Below are positions 23,535 through 30,154 of a stretch of 61,901 nt of DNA, piece by piece. Origin of the DNA: CAZPUR01 sp964589815 (GTDB lineage: Bacteria; Patescibacteriota; Microgenomatia; UBA1400); assembly GCA_964589815.1 (NCBI GenBank), contig CAZPUR010000006.1, positions 1 through 61,901 of the forward strand, written 5' to 3'. The number at the start of each line of letters is the position of its first letter. Within the stretch, counting starts at the first letter, position 1. The notes under the pieces are model-generated. The model worked only from the letters and a program-made list of their open reading frames with translations, was not told the origin of the DNA and did not search any database. Both the position numbers and the translations under genes were made by a program.

Positions 23535-24611
23535 TCAACTTAAAAAACCCTTTTTATATAAAAGCTCGGCGGTCAAAACCGCACCGCCAGCTGCGCCTCT
23601 TAAAGTATTGTGAGATAAACAAACAAATTTCCAGTCAAAAATTTCTCCTTTTCTTAATCGACCTAAACTAATGGTCATGCCCTTGCCTAAATCTCGATCT
23701 AATCTGGTCTGAGGCCGATTGTCCTCTTCAAAATATTTTAAAAAATATTTAGGCGATAAAGGCAAATTTAATTTTTGCAGAGGATTAAAATTTTGCCAAG
23801 CTTTTATTATCTGGTTCCTAGTTGGTTTTTGCTTAAACTTAACTTCAACTGCCGCTAGATGTCCATCAGTGGCGGCTACTCTGACGCAAGTAGAAGAAAT
23901 TTTGGGTTTTTTGGCAATAATGAGCTGATTGTTTTTAATTTGCCCCCAAATTTTCAAAGGCTCTTTTTCAGTCTTTTCTTCTTCTCCTCCAATATAAGGA
24001 ATAACATTGTCAACCATTTCCGGCCACAGGCTGAAAGTTTTGCCGGCGCCGGAAATCGCCTGATAAGTGGAAACAATAATTTTCCCCGGACCGAATTTTC
24101 TCAAAGCCTCGATGGGCGGCACGAAAGTTTGCAAAGAACAGTTGGGTTTAACTACGATAAAACCCCTAAACCATCGTCTGTTTTTTTGCTGAATTCTAAT
24201 CAAATCCAAATGTTGATAATTGATCTCCGGCATAACCATGGGTACGTCTTTGGTCCAGCGATGAGCGGAATTATTGGAAACTACCGGAATGCCAGCTCGA
24301 GCATATTTTTCTTCAATTTTTTTAATCTCCTTTTTATCCATATTTAAGGCGCAAAAAACAAAATCAACTTTGCTGACTATTTTTTCTAAATCTTCTTTGA
24401 CACGAAAAAGGCGCAAATTTTTAACTTTTTCAGGAATGGAGTTTTTGAGGAACCACCTACCTTTAACTGCCTGATGATAAGTTTGGCCGGCAGAACGAGG
24501 AGAAGCGGCTACTAAAACCAACTCAAACCAGGGATGGTTATCCAGTAAAGTAATAAATCTCTGGCCTACCATGCCCGTCGCACCAAGAAGGCCAACTTTT
24601 AGTTTGGTCAT
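23535..24611 (-). CDS. asd: aspartate-semialdehyde dehydrogenase
   Basis: 358 residues. NADP site GATGMVGQRF at the N-terminus. Active-site Cys in VVKPNCSLQTF; STYQAISGAGKTF and the C-terminal His segment in SLGRLRKGEIFDW complete the set. The sequence style fits the archaeal/fungal type rather than the common bacterial type. It reduces aspartyl phosphate to semialdehyde, supplying Lys, Thr and Met branches. It follows lysC by 19 nt and is covered by the same attenuator leader. Confidence 0.92.
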   Translation of the reverse strand: MTKLKVGLLGATGMVGQRFITLLDNHPWFELVLVAASPRSAGQTYHQAVKGRWFLKNSIPEKVKNLRLFRVKEDLEKIVSKVDFVFCALNMDKKEIKKIEEKYARAGIPVVSNNSAHRWTKDVPMVMPEINYQHLDLIRIQQKNRRWFRGFIVVKPNCSLQTFVPPIEALRKFGPGKIIVSTYQAISGAGKTFSLWPEMVDNVIPYIGGEEEKTEKEPLKIWGQIKNNQLIIAKKPKISSTCVRVAATDGHLAAVEVKFKQKPTRNQIIKAWQNFNPLQKLNLPLSPKYFLKYFEEDNRPQTRLDRDLGKGMTISLGRLRKGEIFDWKFVCLSHNTLRGAAGGAVLTAELLYKKGFLS

Positions 24612-24629
24612 ACTATTTCCTAAGATTCT

Positions 24630-25949
24630 TTAAATTTTTCTCAACAAATATTGATGTAAACTTTTTACTCCCTTAGTCAAATCTTTTTCGTCAATAATAA
24701 ACATTAAGTTGATTTCGGTATTGCCATAACTAATGGCTTCAATATCAATCTGCTGCTGAGTCAATCTATTAATTGCTTTGGCAATGAGCCCTTGATGGCT
24801 TTTTAAATAATTGGAAATAATACTGACAATGGCTTTGTGACTCTTAATCTCCACTTTTCCTAACTGAGATACTTTTTCTTTTAAAAGTGAAATATTTTTA
24901 CTGGGTAATTGATGAAAACTGAGAGAGACACTGGCCTCAGAAACAGCAATAACATCAACGCTGATTTGTAAATCTTTGAAGATTTTAAATAACCGAGCTA
25001 AATAACCAACCACTCCGATCATTTCTGGGCTAAAAACAGTTAAAAGTGAAATGTCTTTTTTGCCGGTCACAGAAAAAATTCTATTATTATTGCTTCCGGA
25101 AATTAAGGTCCCCTGACAAGAAGGATTAAAAGTGTTTAAGACTTTGACCGGAGTTTGAGAAAAATAAACCGGTTCCAACGCCCGATGATAAACTACTTTG
25201 GCGCCAAAGTTGGAAAGCTCCATTACCTCCTCGAAACTAATTTTGTCAATTATTTGAGCTTGACTGACTATTCTTGGATCAGCCGTCATAATCCCGTCGC
25301 TGTCTGTCCATAATTCCACTAAATTTGCTTTTAGACACCGGCCTAATAAAGTAGCGGTTAAATCTGAGCCCCCTCGACCTAAGGTGGTTGTTTTTCCTTT
25401 TGAGTTCTTAGCAATAAAGCCAGTCACCACCGGAATTTTAGCTGATTTTAGAATAGGTCGAAGGTATTTTCTAGCTCGAGGGCAGGTTTTTTTATAATCA
25501 ACGCAGGCATTGGTAAAATCACTATCAGTGAGCACAAATTCTCGAGCATCAACCGGTAAAGAATCTAAGCCTTTATCATTAAAAAACTCAGAAACAAGAT
25601 AAATAGAAAATCTTTCTCCAAAACTAGCGATTAAATCTTTTTTTTCTTTTTCCGGAAGTCTTTTTTTAAGACTAGCTCGAAGTTTAAGTAATAAGTTGTT
25701 AATTTCTTTTGATTTAATCTTTAAAATTTTCATTAAGCTGATGATTCTTTTTTCTACTTGATAATATAAATGGGGCTGATTAAGACTTTGTAATAACAAA
25801 TCTGTTATCCCATTGGGGGCAGAAACCACCACCACTTTATTTTGGTTTTGGTCGTTTTTGATGATTTTTAATATCTGTTGGATGCTTTGCTTGTTACCGA
25901 CAGAGGTACCGCCGAATTTCAGAATTTTTAAGTTTTTCATTTTAGCCAT
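24630..25949 (-). CDS. lysC: aspartate kinase
   Basis: 439 residues. LKFGGTSVGNKQSI is the kinase N-terminus; LGRGGSDLTATLLG and ELWTDSDGIMTADP are catalytic motifs. Two ACT domains follow (from ~300: SLLTVFSPEMIGVVGYLARL and VSIISNYLKSHQGLIAKAI). It phosphorylates aspartate, the first step toward Lys/Thr/Met. The leader (26109-25987) has a lysine-rich peptide and a terminator, so expression is probably controlled by lysine supply. ATG 25949 or 25940 may be the start. Confidence 0.95.
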   Translation of the reverse strand: MAKMKNLKILKFGGTSVGNKQSIQQILKIIKNDQNQNKVVVVSAPNGITDLLLQSLNQPHLYYQVEKRIISLMKILKIKSKEINNLLLKLRASLKKRLPEKEKKDLIASFGERFSIYLVSEFFNDKGLDSLPVDAREFVLTDSDFTNACVDYKKTCPRARKYLRPILKSAKIPVVTGFIAKNSKGKTTTLGRGGSDLTATLLGRCLKANLVELWTDSDGIMTADPRIVSQAQIIDKISFEEVMELSNFGAKVVYHRALEPVYFSQTPVKVLNTFNPSCQGTLISGSNNNRIFSVTGKKDISLLTVFSPEMIGVVGYLARLFKIFKDLQISVDVIAVSEASVSLSFHQLPSKNISLLKEKVSQLGKVEIKSHKAIVSIISNYLKSHQGLIAKAINRLTQQQIDIEAISYGNTEINLMFIIDEKDLTKGVKSLHQYLLRKI

Positions 25950-25955
25950 TTATCT

Positions 25956-25986
25956 GCCTGCTCCCGCCCGTTCGGCGGGCAGGCAT
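25956..25986. repeat. GC-rich palindrome between the attenuator terminator and lysC
   Basis: TGCCTGC-TC-CCGCC and GGCGG-GCAGGCA pair around CGTTC. On the minus strand it follows the terminator T-tract directly and contains the GGGAG that would serve as the lysC ribosome site, so pairing could also hide that site. Confidence 0.6.
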
Positions 25987-26008
25987 AAAAAATCCCCGCT
26001 AAGCGGGG
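25987..26008 (-). terminator. intrinsic terminator in the lysC leader
   Basis: CCCCGC-TTA-GCGGGG (26008-25994) then A and six T (25992-25987). It lies 38 nt before the lysC start and downstream of the leader promoter, so it can only act on lysC expression. Confidence 0.85.
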
Positions 26009-26058
26009 GGTTAAATTGTAAAGATATGCCCTTTCAGGAAATAACCTCTCCCGCCTTT

Positions 26059-26109
26059 TTAAAAGCGCTTGCTCTTCTTTTCAAAAGATAGAGAGGTTAT
26101 TTTAAACAT
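26059..26109 (-). CDS. lysine-rich leader peptide of lysC-asd
   Basis: Sixteen codons: MFKITSLSFEKKSKRF, stop TAA. Four are Lys (positions 3, 11, 12 and 14), a high share for a 16-mer. The ATG is 6 nt after the -10 box, so the mRNA would begin at the start codon. Lys codons 11-14 are placed so that a stalled ribosome covers region 1, while termination at TAA places the ribosome on region 2. Too short for homology; support comes from geometry and the downstream biosynthetic gene. Confidence 0.65.
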   Translation of the reverse strand: MFKITSLSFEKKSKRF

Positions 26110-26115
26110 GCAAAT

Positions 26116-26144
26116 ATTTTAGTATAGGTCGTTATATCTGTCAA
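26116..26144 (-). promoter_or_regulatory. promoter of the lysC-asd leader
   Basis: TTGACA (26144-26139), 17-nt spacer, TAAAAT (26121-26116). The -35 box begins 4 nt past the greA stop codon. Confidence 0.8.
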
Positions 26145-26147
26145 TAA

Positions 26148-26624
26148 TTAGTCAATACTTATTATTTCGTAAATAATCTTGCCTGCGGGAGCTTTAATCG
26201 CTGTCTTTTCACCTTTTCTCTTACCCAATAAAGCTCTGCCTAAAGGTGAATTATGGGAGATTTTTTTCTTTAAGGGGTCTGCCTCCCATTCTCCCACTAT
26301 GCTATAAACATGGCTTTTGCCATTAGCTTTAACCGTGACTTTGCAGCCTAAAGCCACCGCTTTATTATTGCCTTTTTTCTTTTTTCCCCGAATAAGCTTT
26401 GCTTGGGAAATAATTTTCTCTAATTCTTCGATCCGGCCATCAGTTAAAGCCAGCTCTTCCCGAGCATTACTATATTCAGCGTTTTCAGAAAGGTCTCCCA
26501 TAGCCCGAGCCTCAGCTACTCTTTTAACTATTTGAGGCCTTTTTTGGTTGTGAAGGCCGTGAATTTCTTTTTTCAATTCTTCAAGGCCTTCTTTAGTAAG
26601 GTAAACGCCATTTGTATCTGTCAT
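26148..26624 (-). CDS. greA: transcription elongation factor GreA
   Basis: 158 residues. The coiled-coil N-terminal domain with acidic tip GDLSENAEY (inserted into the RNAP secondary channel to trigger transcript cleavage), and the FKBP-like C-terminal domain ending in LGRALLGKRKGEKTAIKAPAG. Length is normal. It has its own promoter and a hairpin with T-tract immediately before the ATG. No ribosome site at normal spacing. Confidence 0.95.
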   Translation of the reverse strand: MTDTNGVYLTKEGLEELKKEIHGLHNQKRPQIVKRVAEARAMGDLSENAEYSNAREELALTDGRIEELEKIISQAKLIRGKKKKGNNKAVALGCKVTVKANGKSHVYSIVGEWEADPLKKKISHNSPLGRALLGKRKGEKTAIKAPAGKIIYEIISID

Positions 26625-26627
26625 ATT

Positions 26628-26652
26628 TAAAAAAAAGACCGCTCCTTGCGGT
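26628..26652 (-). terminator. hairpin with T-tract in the greA leader
   Basis: ACCGC-AAGGA-GCGGT (26652-26638) followed by C and eight T. It starts only a few nt after the predicted transcription start and ends 4 nt before the ATG. It may be an early terminator (as for the greA leader of E. coli, which gives GraL RNA) or a 5' protective hairpin. AAGGAG is in the loop. Confidence 0.65.
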
Positions 26653-26665
26653 AAAGATAGAGTTT

Positions 26666-26694
26666 ATTTTAAAACAAGCTCACGGACTTGTCAA
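26666..26694 (-). promoter_or_regulatory. greA promoter
   Basis: TTGACA (26694-26689), 17-nt spacer, TAAAAT (26671-26666). Confidence 0.8.
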
Positions 26695-26784
26695 GATATA
26701 TTTTTTATGTAGAAAATTGGCCAAAATCTGGGGAAAAAGGTATAATATTGTTGATGCTTGCCCTGAGGAGTAAAGTGACGGAAG

Positions 26785-26856
26785 GGCCCCATCGTCTAAT
26801 GGTTAGGACGTCAGGTTCTCAACCTGATAACCGGAGTTCGACTCTCCGTGGGGTCA
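26785..26856 (+). tRNA. tRNA-Glu (anticodon CTC)
   Basis: Acceptor GGCCCCA/TGGGGTC, D-arm GTC-TAATGGTTAG-GAC, anticodon stem TCAGG/CCTGA with loop TTCTCAA (anticodon CTC), T-arm CGGAG-TTCGACT-CTCCG, discriminator A. CCA is not encoded. The 3' half overlaps, on the opposite strand, the end of the Doc toxin gene. Confidence 0.95.
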
Positions 26857-27262
26857 CTAAGTGTTCTTTTAAAAACTTCTCTACCCCTTGAACAACTTCG
26901 TTTTTAAGTTTGGCTGGACTCTGAGCCACCCAAACAGCAAAGTTATATAATTCTTGATTATCAACTTTAATCCACTTTTGATTTTTATGAAAAAACGTGA
27001 ATAAAGTAGTCATAGCAATTCTTTTGTTGCCATTTTGAAAGGGATGATTTTTAATCATCAAGTAAAATAGAATCGAGGCTTTGGCAACTAATCCTCTATA
27101 GGCATCTTTTTTATGAAATGTCTGAAAAGGCACAACCAAACAGCTTTCCAAAATATTGGGAAAGCGAGAAGAAAAATCAGGAATTGGCTCCTTAAAAGAT
27201 AAAAGCTCTTTGGCTAAACGAAAAGCAATATATTCGACCTCTTTTATGGAAAGTTTTTTCAT
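26819..27262 (-). CDS. Fic/Doc-family toxin
   Basis: 147 residues. HPFQNGNKRIAMTTLFTFF is the Fic/Doc catalytic loop (HPFxxGNxR; Gln-Asn replaces the more common Asp or Glu plus variable residue). Doc proteins phosphorylate EF-Tu; Fic proteins AMPylate. The short length favours Doc. It follows the HTH gene directly (1 nt apart). The last ~12 codons (VTPRRVELRLSG) are the antisense of the tRNA-Glu 3' half, and the stop lies over the anticodon loop, so the natural end was probably replaced when the module landed next to the tRNA gene. Confidence 0.85.
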   Translation of the reverse strand: MKKLSIKEVEYIAFRLAKELLSFKEPIPDFSSRFPNILESCLVVPFQTFHKKDAYRGLVAKASILFYLMIKNHPFQNGNKRIAMTTLFTFFHKNQKWIKVDNQELYNFAVWVAQSPAKLKNEVVQGVEKFLKEHLVTPRRVELRLSG

Positions 27263-27535
27263 TTATTCCCTTCCTAAAAGTCTTAAAGCCTCTCCATACT
27301 CTTTAACAGTTTTTCTTACTCCTTGGTCAAGAATGTGTTTTTGTTCTTCAGAAAGGCTCCTTCCTAAAAGCACATCAATCTTATCTGAAGAAATAGCATA
27401 ATTACGGCCGATTTTCTCCGCCTTAATTTCACCAGACTTAATCTTTTTAAAAACAGCCACTCTGCTAATACCCAAGATTTTAGCCAGCTGACTAGTAGTA
27501 AAATATTTGCTTTGTTTTTTATCTTTGTTAACCAT
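27263..27535 (-). CDS. helix-turn-helix antitoxin (excisionase/MerR-like)
   Basis: 90 residues. YFTTSQLAKILGISRVAVFKKIKSGEIKAEKIGRNYAI is a winged HTH of the HTH_17/excisionase type; the remaining C-terminal ~40 residues would wrap the toxin. This antitoxin type is often encoded upstream of Doc. The 20-bp perfect palindrome upstream (27544-27563) spans its promoter and is the likely autoregulatory operator. Confidence 0.82.
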   Translation of the reverse strand: MVNKDKKQSKYFTTSQLAKILGISRVAVFKKIKSGEIKAEKIGRNYAISSDKIDVLLGRSLSEEQKHILDQGVRKTVKEYGEALRLLGRE

Positions 27536-27543
27536 AATATCTT

Positions 27544-27572
27544 AAGTTAACATATGTTAACTTAAATGTCAA
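27544..27572 (-). promoter_or_regulatory. promoter and palindromic operator of the toxin-antitoxin module
   Basis: TTGACA (27572-27567), 17-nt spacer and TAACTT (27549-27544). The perfect palindrome AAGTTAACATATGTTAACTT (27544-27563) covers the spacer and -10 box. The ATG follows 8 nt later, so the mRNA could be leaderless. The same TTGACATTTAAGTTAA segment recurs at 28071-28086. Confidence 0.72.
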
Positions 27573-27833
27573 GAATTAATAAATTATAAGCCATATAGGT
27601 TAATATAGCATCATAAAGCCAGCTTCGCTGGCTAAAATATAAAAAATCGCGCATGGCACGCAGTGCCATCCCGAACGAAGTGAGGAAAAGAAAATAAAAA
27701 TAGGGCGAAGGGTGAAGACCAAAGGTCTAAGCCCTAAGCACCATTGCGGCTACTGCTCTTTAAAAAAGGTGCTAACTTTATTAAAATAAATCACTAACTT
27801 CTTTAAATATAATCATTTAAATAATAATATTAT
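27573..27833. repeat. structured non-coding stretch with several palindromes
   Basis: No gene seen. AGCCAGC-TTC-GCTGGCT (27616-27632), TGGCAC-GCA-GTGCCA (27655-27669), AGACC-AAA-GGTCT within AGGGC...GCCCT (~27702-27737) and AGCACC...GGTGCT (~27737-27773) succeed one another. It may be repeat debris or a small RNA. No promoter clearly serves it. Confidence 0.45.
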
Positions 27834-28037
27834 CTAAATAAACGCCGATCCTGCTTTTTCAAATTCCGGAATAGCTGTTTTTCTGTCATAAGTCAAGCAG
27901 GTCTCATCTCCAAAAACAACACAAATAAAACCACCGCCTCTTGGCGTCTCAATATTTTGAGGGACTCCTAAGACTTCTGATGCTCTGACTACCTTTTCAG
28001 CAATCTCGGGAGATAAAACAATGGCTTCAGTAAACAT
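27834..28037 (-). CDS. small protein of unknown function sharing a control sequence with the toxin module
   Basis: 67 residues from ATG 28037 (MFTEAIVLSPEIAEKVV...). The TTG at 28058 lies in the promoter and is not used. A Gly-rich GGGFICVVFGDE segment with two Cys suggests a small alpha/beta fold. No family recognised. Its promoter has TTGACATTTAAGTTAA in common with the antitoxin promoter, which hints at control by the same repressor. Confidence 0.5.
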   Translation of the reverse strand: MFTEAIVLSPEIAEKVVRASEVLGVPQNIETPRGGGFICVVFGDETCLTYDRKTAIPEFEKAGSAFI

Positions 28038-28057
28038 ATTTTTAATTATTTTAACCA

Positions 28058-28086
28058 AAAATAGTACATATTAACTTAAATGTCAA
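28058..28086 (-). promoter_or_regulatory. promoter with half-operator shared with the antitoxin gene
   Basis: TTGACA (28086-28081), 17-nt spacer beginning TTTAAGTTAA, and TATTTT (28063-28058). The first 16 nt are identical to the toxin-antitoxin promoter. Confidence 0.55.
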
Positions 28087-28166
28087 GGGTTAACATAATT
28101 TTATTATCTTGTTCTTGAAAATATGTTCTAATTTTTTGATAATAACTCTTAGGAGATTTGTATAAA

Positions 28167-28397
28167 ATGGAAAGAGAAATAGAATTGAAGTTTGACCCTC
28201 AAAATCCTAGTGCAGGAGTAGACTTACTGGTAAGACTTGAACAATTTTTGGCTGATTTTGAGGCTGGATATATAGAAATAAATTCGCCTTTGCGCGTGCG
28301 AGACCCAAACGGAAACGTTTGGGTTCTTGAAACTTCAGGCAGATTAGTATTAGACATTAACCCCCAATCAATTCGTCAACTTCCAACCACGACTTAA
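28167..28397 (+). CDS. small protein of unknown function
   Basis: 76 residues from ATG 28167, with AGGAG 11 nt upstream. Acidic, with a VRDPNGNVWVLETSGRLVLDINP beta-rich C-terminal part that resembles small VOC-like or immunity-type folds only loosely. No family assigned. It stands alone on the plus strand. Confidence 0.5.
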   Translation: MEREIELKFDPQNPSAGVDLLVRLEQFLADFEAGYIEINSPLRVRDPNGNVWVLETSGRLVLDINPQSIRQLPTTT

Positions 28398-28460
28398 AAT
28401 ATGATAGGATTGCAAAAAGATTCTGATGTTTTTTATATAAAGAGAGGTTATAATTAAAAT

Positions 28461-29057
28461 ATGGCTAAAAAGAAAAAAGTGGAAATAAAAAGCTATCTGC
28501 TTTTAATACTGCTGCTAATAATTTTTGTCTTGTCTGGATTAATAGTTGTTATTTTCAATATTAATCCGATTAAAAAAGACAAATTAAAAACCACTTCCCA
28601 ACCGATTCAATTAAACCAAGAGCAAGAAACAGGTGTAGATTTAGGTATAGACAAAGAGAGATTTTGCGAAAAAGAAGGTCCGGAAATGCTGGCGTTTATT
28701 GAACAACTAGGGGCAAGTATGGATAAGGCTGCCAAAGCCATGGCTCAGCGAGGAGAAATTGTCAAAAACTGGCCTGATTGGAACCAAAGTGAAATTAATA
28801 AATTTGTGGCTCAAGGAGATTTAATTGCAGAAGCCTATCAAGAAGTGCAGCAGGTTTATCCTCCGGAAAAATTTGCTTCATTGCATCATAAAATGTCAGA
28901 GGCTTTAAGGCTTTGGTCTGAAGGAACCAGGATTGGCGACCAAGGATTTATTGACCAAAATAATGATTTAATCCAGCAATGCCTTCAGTTAACAGCCGAA
29001 GGCAATAGTTGGATCAATAAATTTAAAGAAGAATTAAAAGAAATAAATAGTCCCTAA
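28461..29057 (+). CDS. single-pass membrane protein of unknown function
   Basis: 198 residues: one membrane helix (SYLLLILLLIIFVLSGLIVVIF) then a ~160-residue outside domain, mostly helical, with two Cys (RFCEKEGPE and QQCLQL) that could form a disulfide. No family recognised. Its end overlaps by 4 nt the convergent gene at 29054. Confidence 0.55.
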   Translation: MAKKKKVEIKSYLLLILLLIIFVLSGLIVVIFNINPIKKDKLKTTSQPIQLNQEQETGVDLGIDKERFCEKEGPEMLAFIEQLGASMDKAAKAMAQRGEIVKNWPDWNQSEINKFVAQGDLIAEAYQEVQQVYPPEKFASLHHKMSEALRLWSEGTRIGDQGFIDQNNDLIQQCLQLTAEGNSWINKFKEELKEINSP

Positions 29058-29284
29058 GTAAGAATTTCCCTCACCCTCTCTACCTCTGCATCACTTAATT
29101 GACCAGCATCTTTTTTTGCTTCCAAACTACGAATAATTATATCTGCTGGTACTTTTCCAAAAGGATCACCAGTAAAGTCATTAGGAAAAAGCTCTCTTTG
29201 ATCTCCTCCAGCAAAAGGCCATAATTGTTGTTGAGCCATACGCCCGACAGTAGTAATGACGTTTAAAATTCCTTCTCTATTCAT
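29054..29284 (-). CDS. small protein of unknown function
   Basis: 76 residues, soluble. The last 25 residues (DAGQLSDAEVERVREILT) look like a short helix hairpin. Its start overlaps the methyltransferase stop by 4 nt, suggesting an operon with it. Confidence 0.5.
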   Translation of the reverse strand: MNREGILNVITTVGRMAQQQLWPFAGGDQRELFPNDFTGDPFGKVPADIIIRSLEAKKDAGQLSDAEVERVREILT

Positions 29285-29919
29285 AAACTATTTCTAAAAA
29301 CCCATAATTTGACTAAATTGAACAAGTGGCTTTCTTGTTTAATGGGTTTTAAATAATACCTCTGGGCGAAATCTTTAAAAGAAGTCCTGAGAATAATTTT
29401 TAAAGTCTCTAAGGGTTCATGGGAATGAACTTTTTGCATCAGCCAATAAACTAAATTAAACTTTTTGGGTCGATGATAATCAACCATTATAAATTTTCCC
29501 TTAGGTTTTAAAACCTTTTTAATTTCCTTAATAACATTATCTAAAGTTTTTGCTCTGCCTAATTCATGAAGACCAAAGGAGCAAAGAACCAAGTCAAAAC
29601 TATCAGCTTTAAATTTTAAATGCTCGGCATCCATTACTTTAAAATTCAGCTTCAGGTGGGGATTTTTTTGTTTTCTTTTTAAAGCAAAAGAGATTTGGTC
29701 TTCAGATAAATCAACGCCCAAAACATCTGCGCCTAGTTGGGCTAAGATAAGACTATTAACACCAGTGCCGCTACAAATCTCTAATACTTTTTTTCCTTTT
29801 AAGTTCTCATCAAGAATCATCCTTTTTCTTAAAGGATAAGTTAAACTTTCAAAAAAAGAGTAAGATTTAGCAAAATCTTGGTTAAATTTTTCTTTAATTG
29901 ATTTTTTGGTTCTTATCAC
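29281..29919 (-). CDS. class I SAM-dependent methyltransferase
   Basis: 212 residues. VLEICSGTGVNSLILAQLGA is motif I, GVDLSEDQISFALKR the acidic loop, and SFDLVLCSFGLHEL motif II-IV; GKFIMVDYH follows. This is the UbiE/Methyltransf_11 style. Substrate unknown. Neighbouring small genes overlap or abut it on both sides. Confidence 0.82.
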   Translation of the reverse strand: MIRTKKSIKEKFNQDFAKSYSFFESLTYPLRKRMILDENLKGKKVLEICSGTGVNSLILAQLGADVLGVDLSEDQISFALKRKQKNPHLKLNFKVMDAEHLKFKADSFDLVLCSFGLHELGRAKTLDNVIKEIKKVLKPKGKFIMVDYHRPKKFNLVYWLMQKVHSHEPLETLKIILRTSFKDFAQRYYLKPIKQESHLFNLVKLWVFRNSL

Positions 29920-29920
29920 C

Positions 29921-30112
29921 TTAGGGATCTTTAAGTTTTTCTAACATTTCTTGATATCTTTCATAGGCTGCTTCACTATGGGGAGAAGGATGAGGTTGAT
30001 ATCCTAAGCCAAAAACTGCTTCATAATAACCACAACTAGCTGGTGGCGCCATTGGTCCTTCTAAGGCTCCACTTGCTTTAGAAACGATAAAGGTGTGCTC
30101 CTCAGACTCCAC
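29921..30112 (-). CDS. small protein of unknown function upstream of the methyltransferase
   Basis: 63 residues with a Pro/Gly-rich middle (APPASCGYYEAVFGLGYQPHPSPH). It ends 1 nt before the methyltransferase start, so the two would be co-translated. No family recognised. Confidence 0.45.
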   Translation of the reverse strand: MESEEHTFIVSKASGALEGPMAPPASCGYYEAVFGLGYQPHPSPHSEAAYERYQEMLEKLKDP

Positions 30113-30154
30113 GAGTTTAAAAAAACCTTAACACAAAATCATAAAGCTTGCAAA

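Larger units (their letters stand above)
25987..26109 (-). promoter_or_regulatory. lysC-asd attenuator (leader peptide type)
   Basis: Segments on the minus strand: region 1 AAATAACCTCTC (26102-26091), region 2 GGCGGGAGAGGTTATTT (26055-26039), region 3 TAACCCCCCGCTT (26013-26001) and region 4 GCGGGG (25999-25994). Region 1 pairs perfectly with the end of region 2 (12 bp). Region 2 can instead pair with region 3 over ~12 bp with two bulged A (GGUUA/UAACC, GGCGGG/CCCGCU). Regions 3:4 form CCCCGC-TTA-GCGGGG followed by six T. The leader peptide ORF overlaps region 1 and ends before region 2. This is trp-type attenuation logic. Pairings were done by eye. Confidence 0.72.

Noticed and set aside
25987..26109. 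Lysine (L-box) riboswitch before lysC
   Set aside because: I could not find the conserved L-box core, and the aptamer would need more space than the ~60 nt between start and terminator. Leader-peptide attenuation explains the sequence better.
26688..26891. Protein gene over tRNA-Glu on the plus strand
   Set aside because: A shadow frame across the tRNA with no coding features.
28038..28058. TTG start of the gene at 27834
   Set aside because: It lies in the -10 box; ATG 28037 is used instead.
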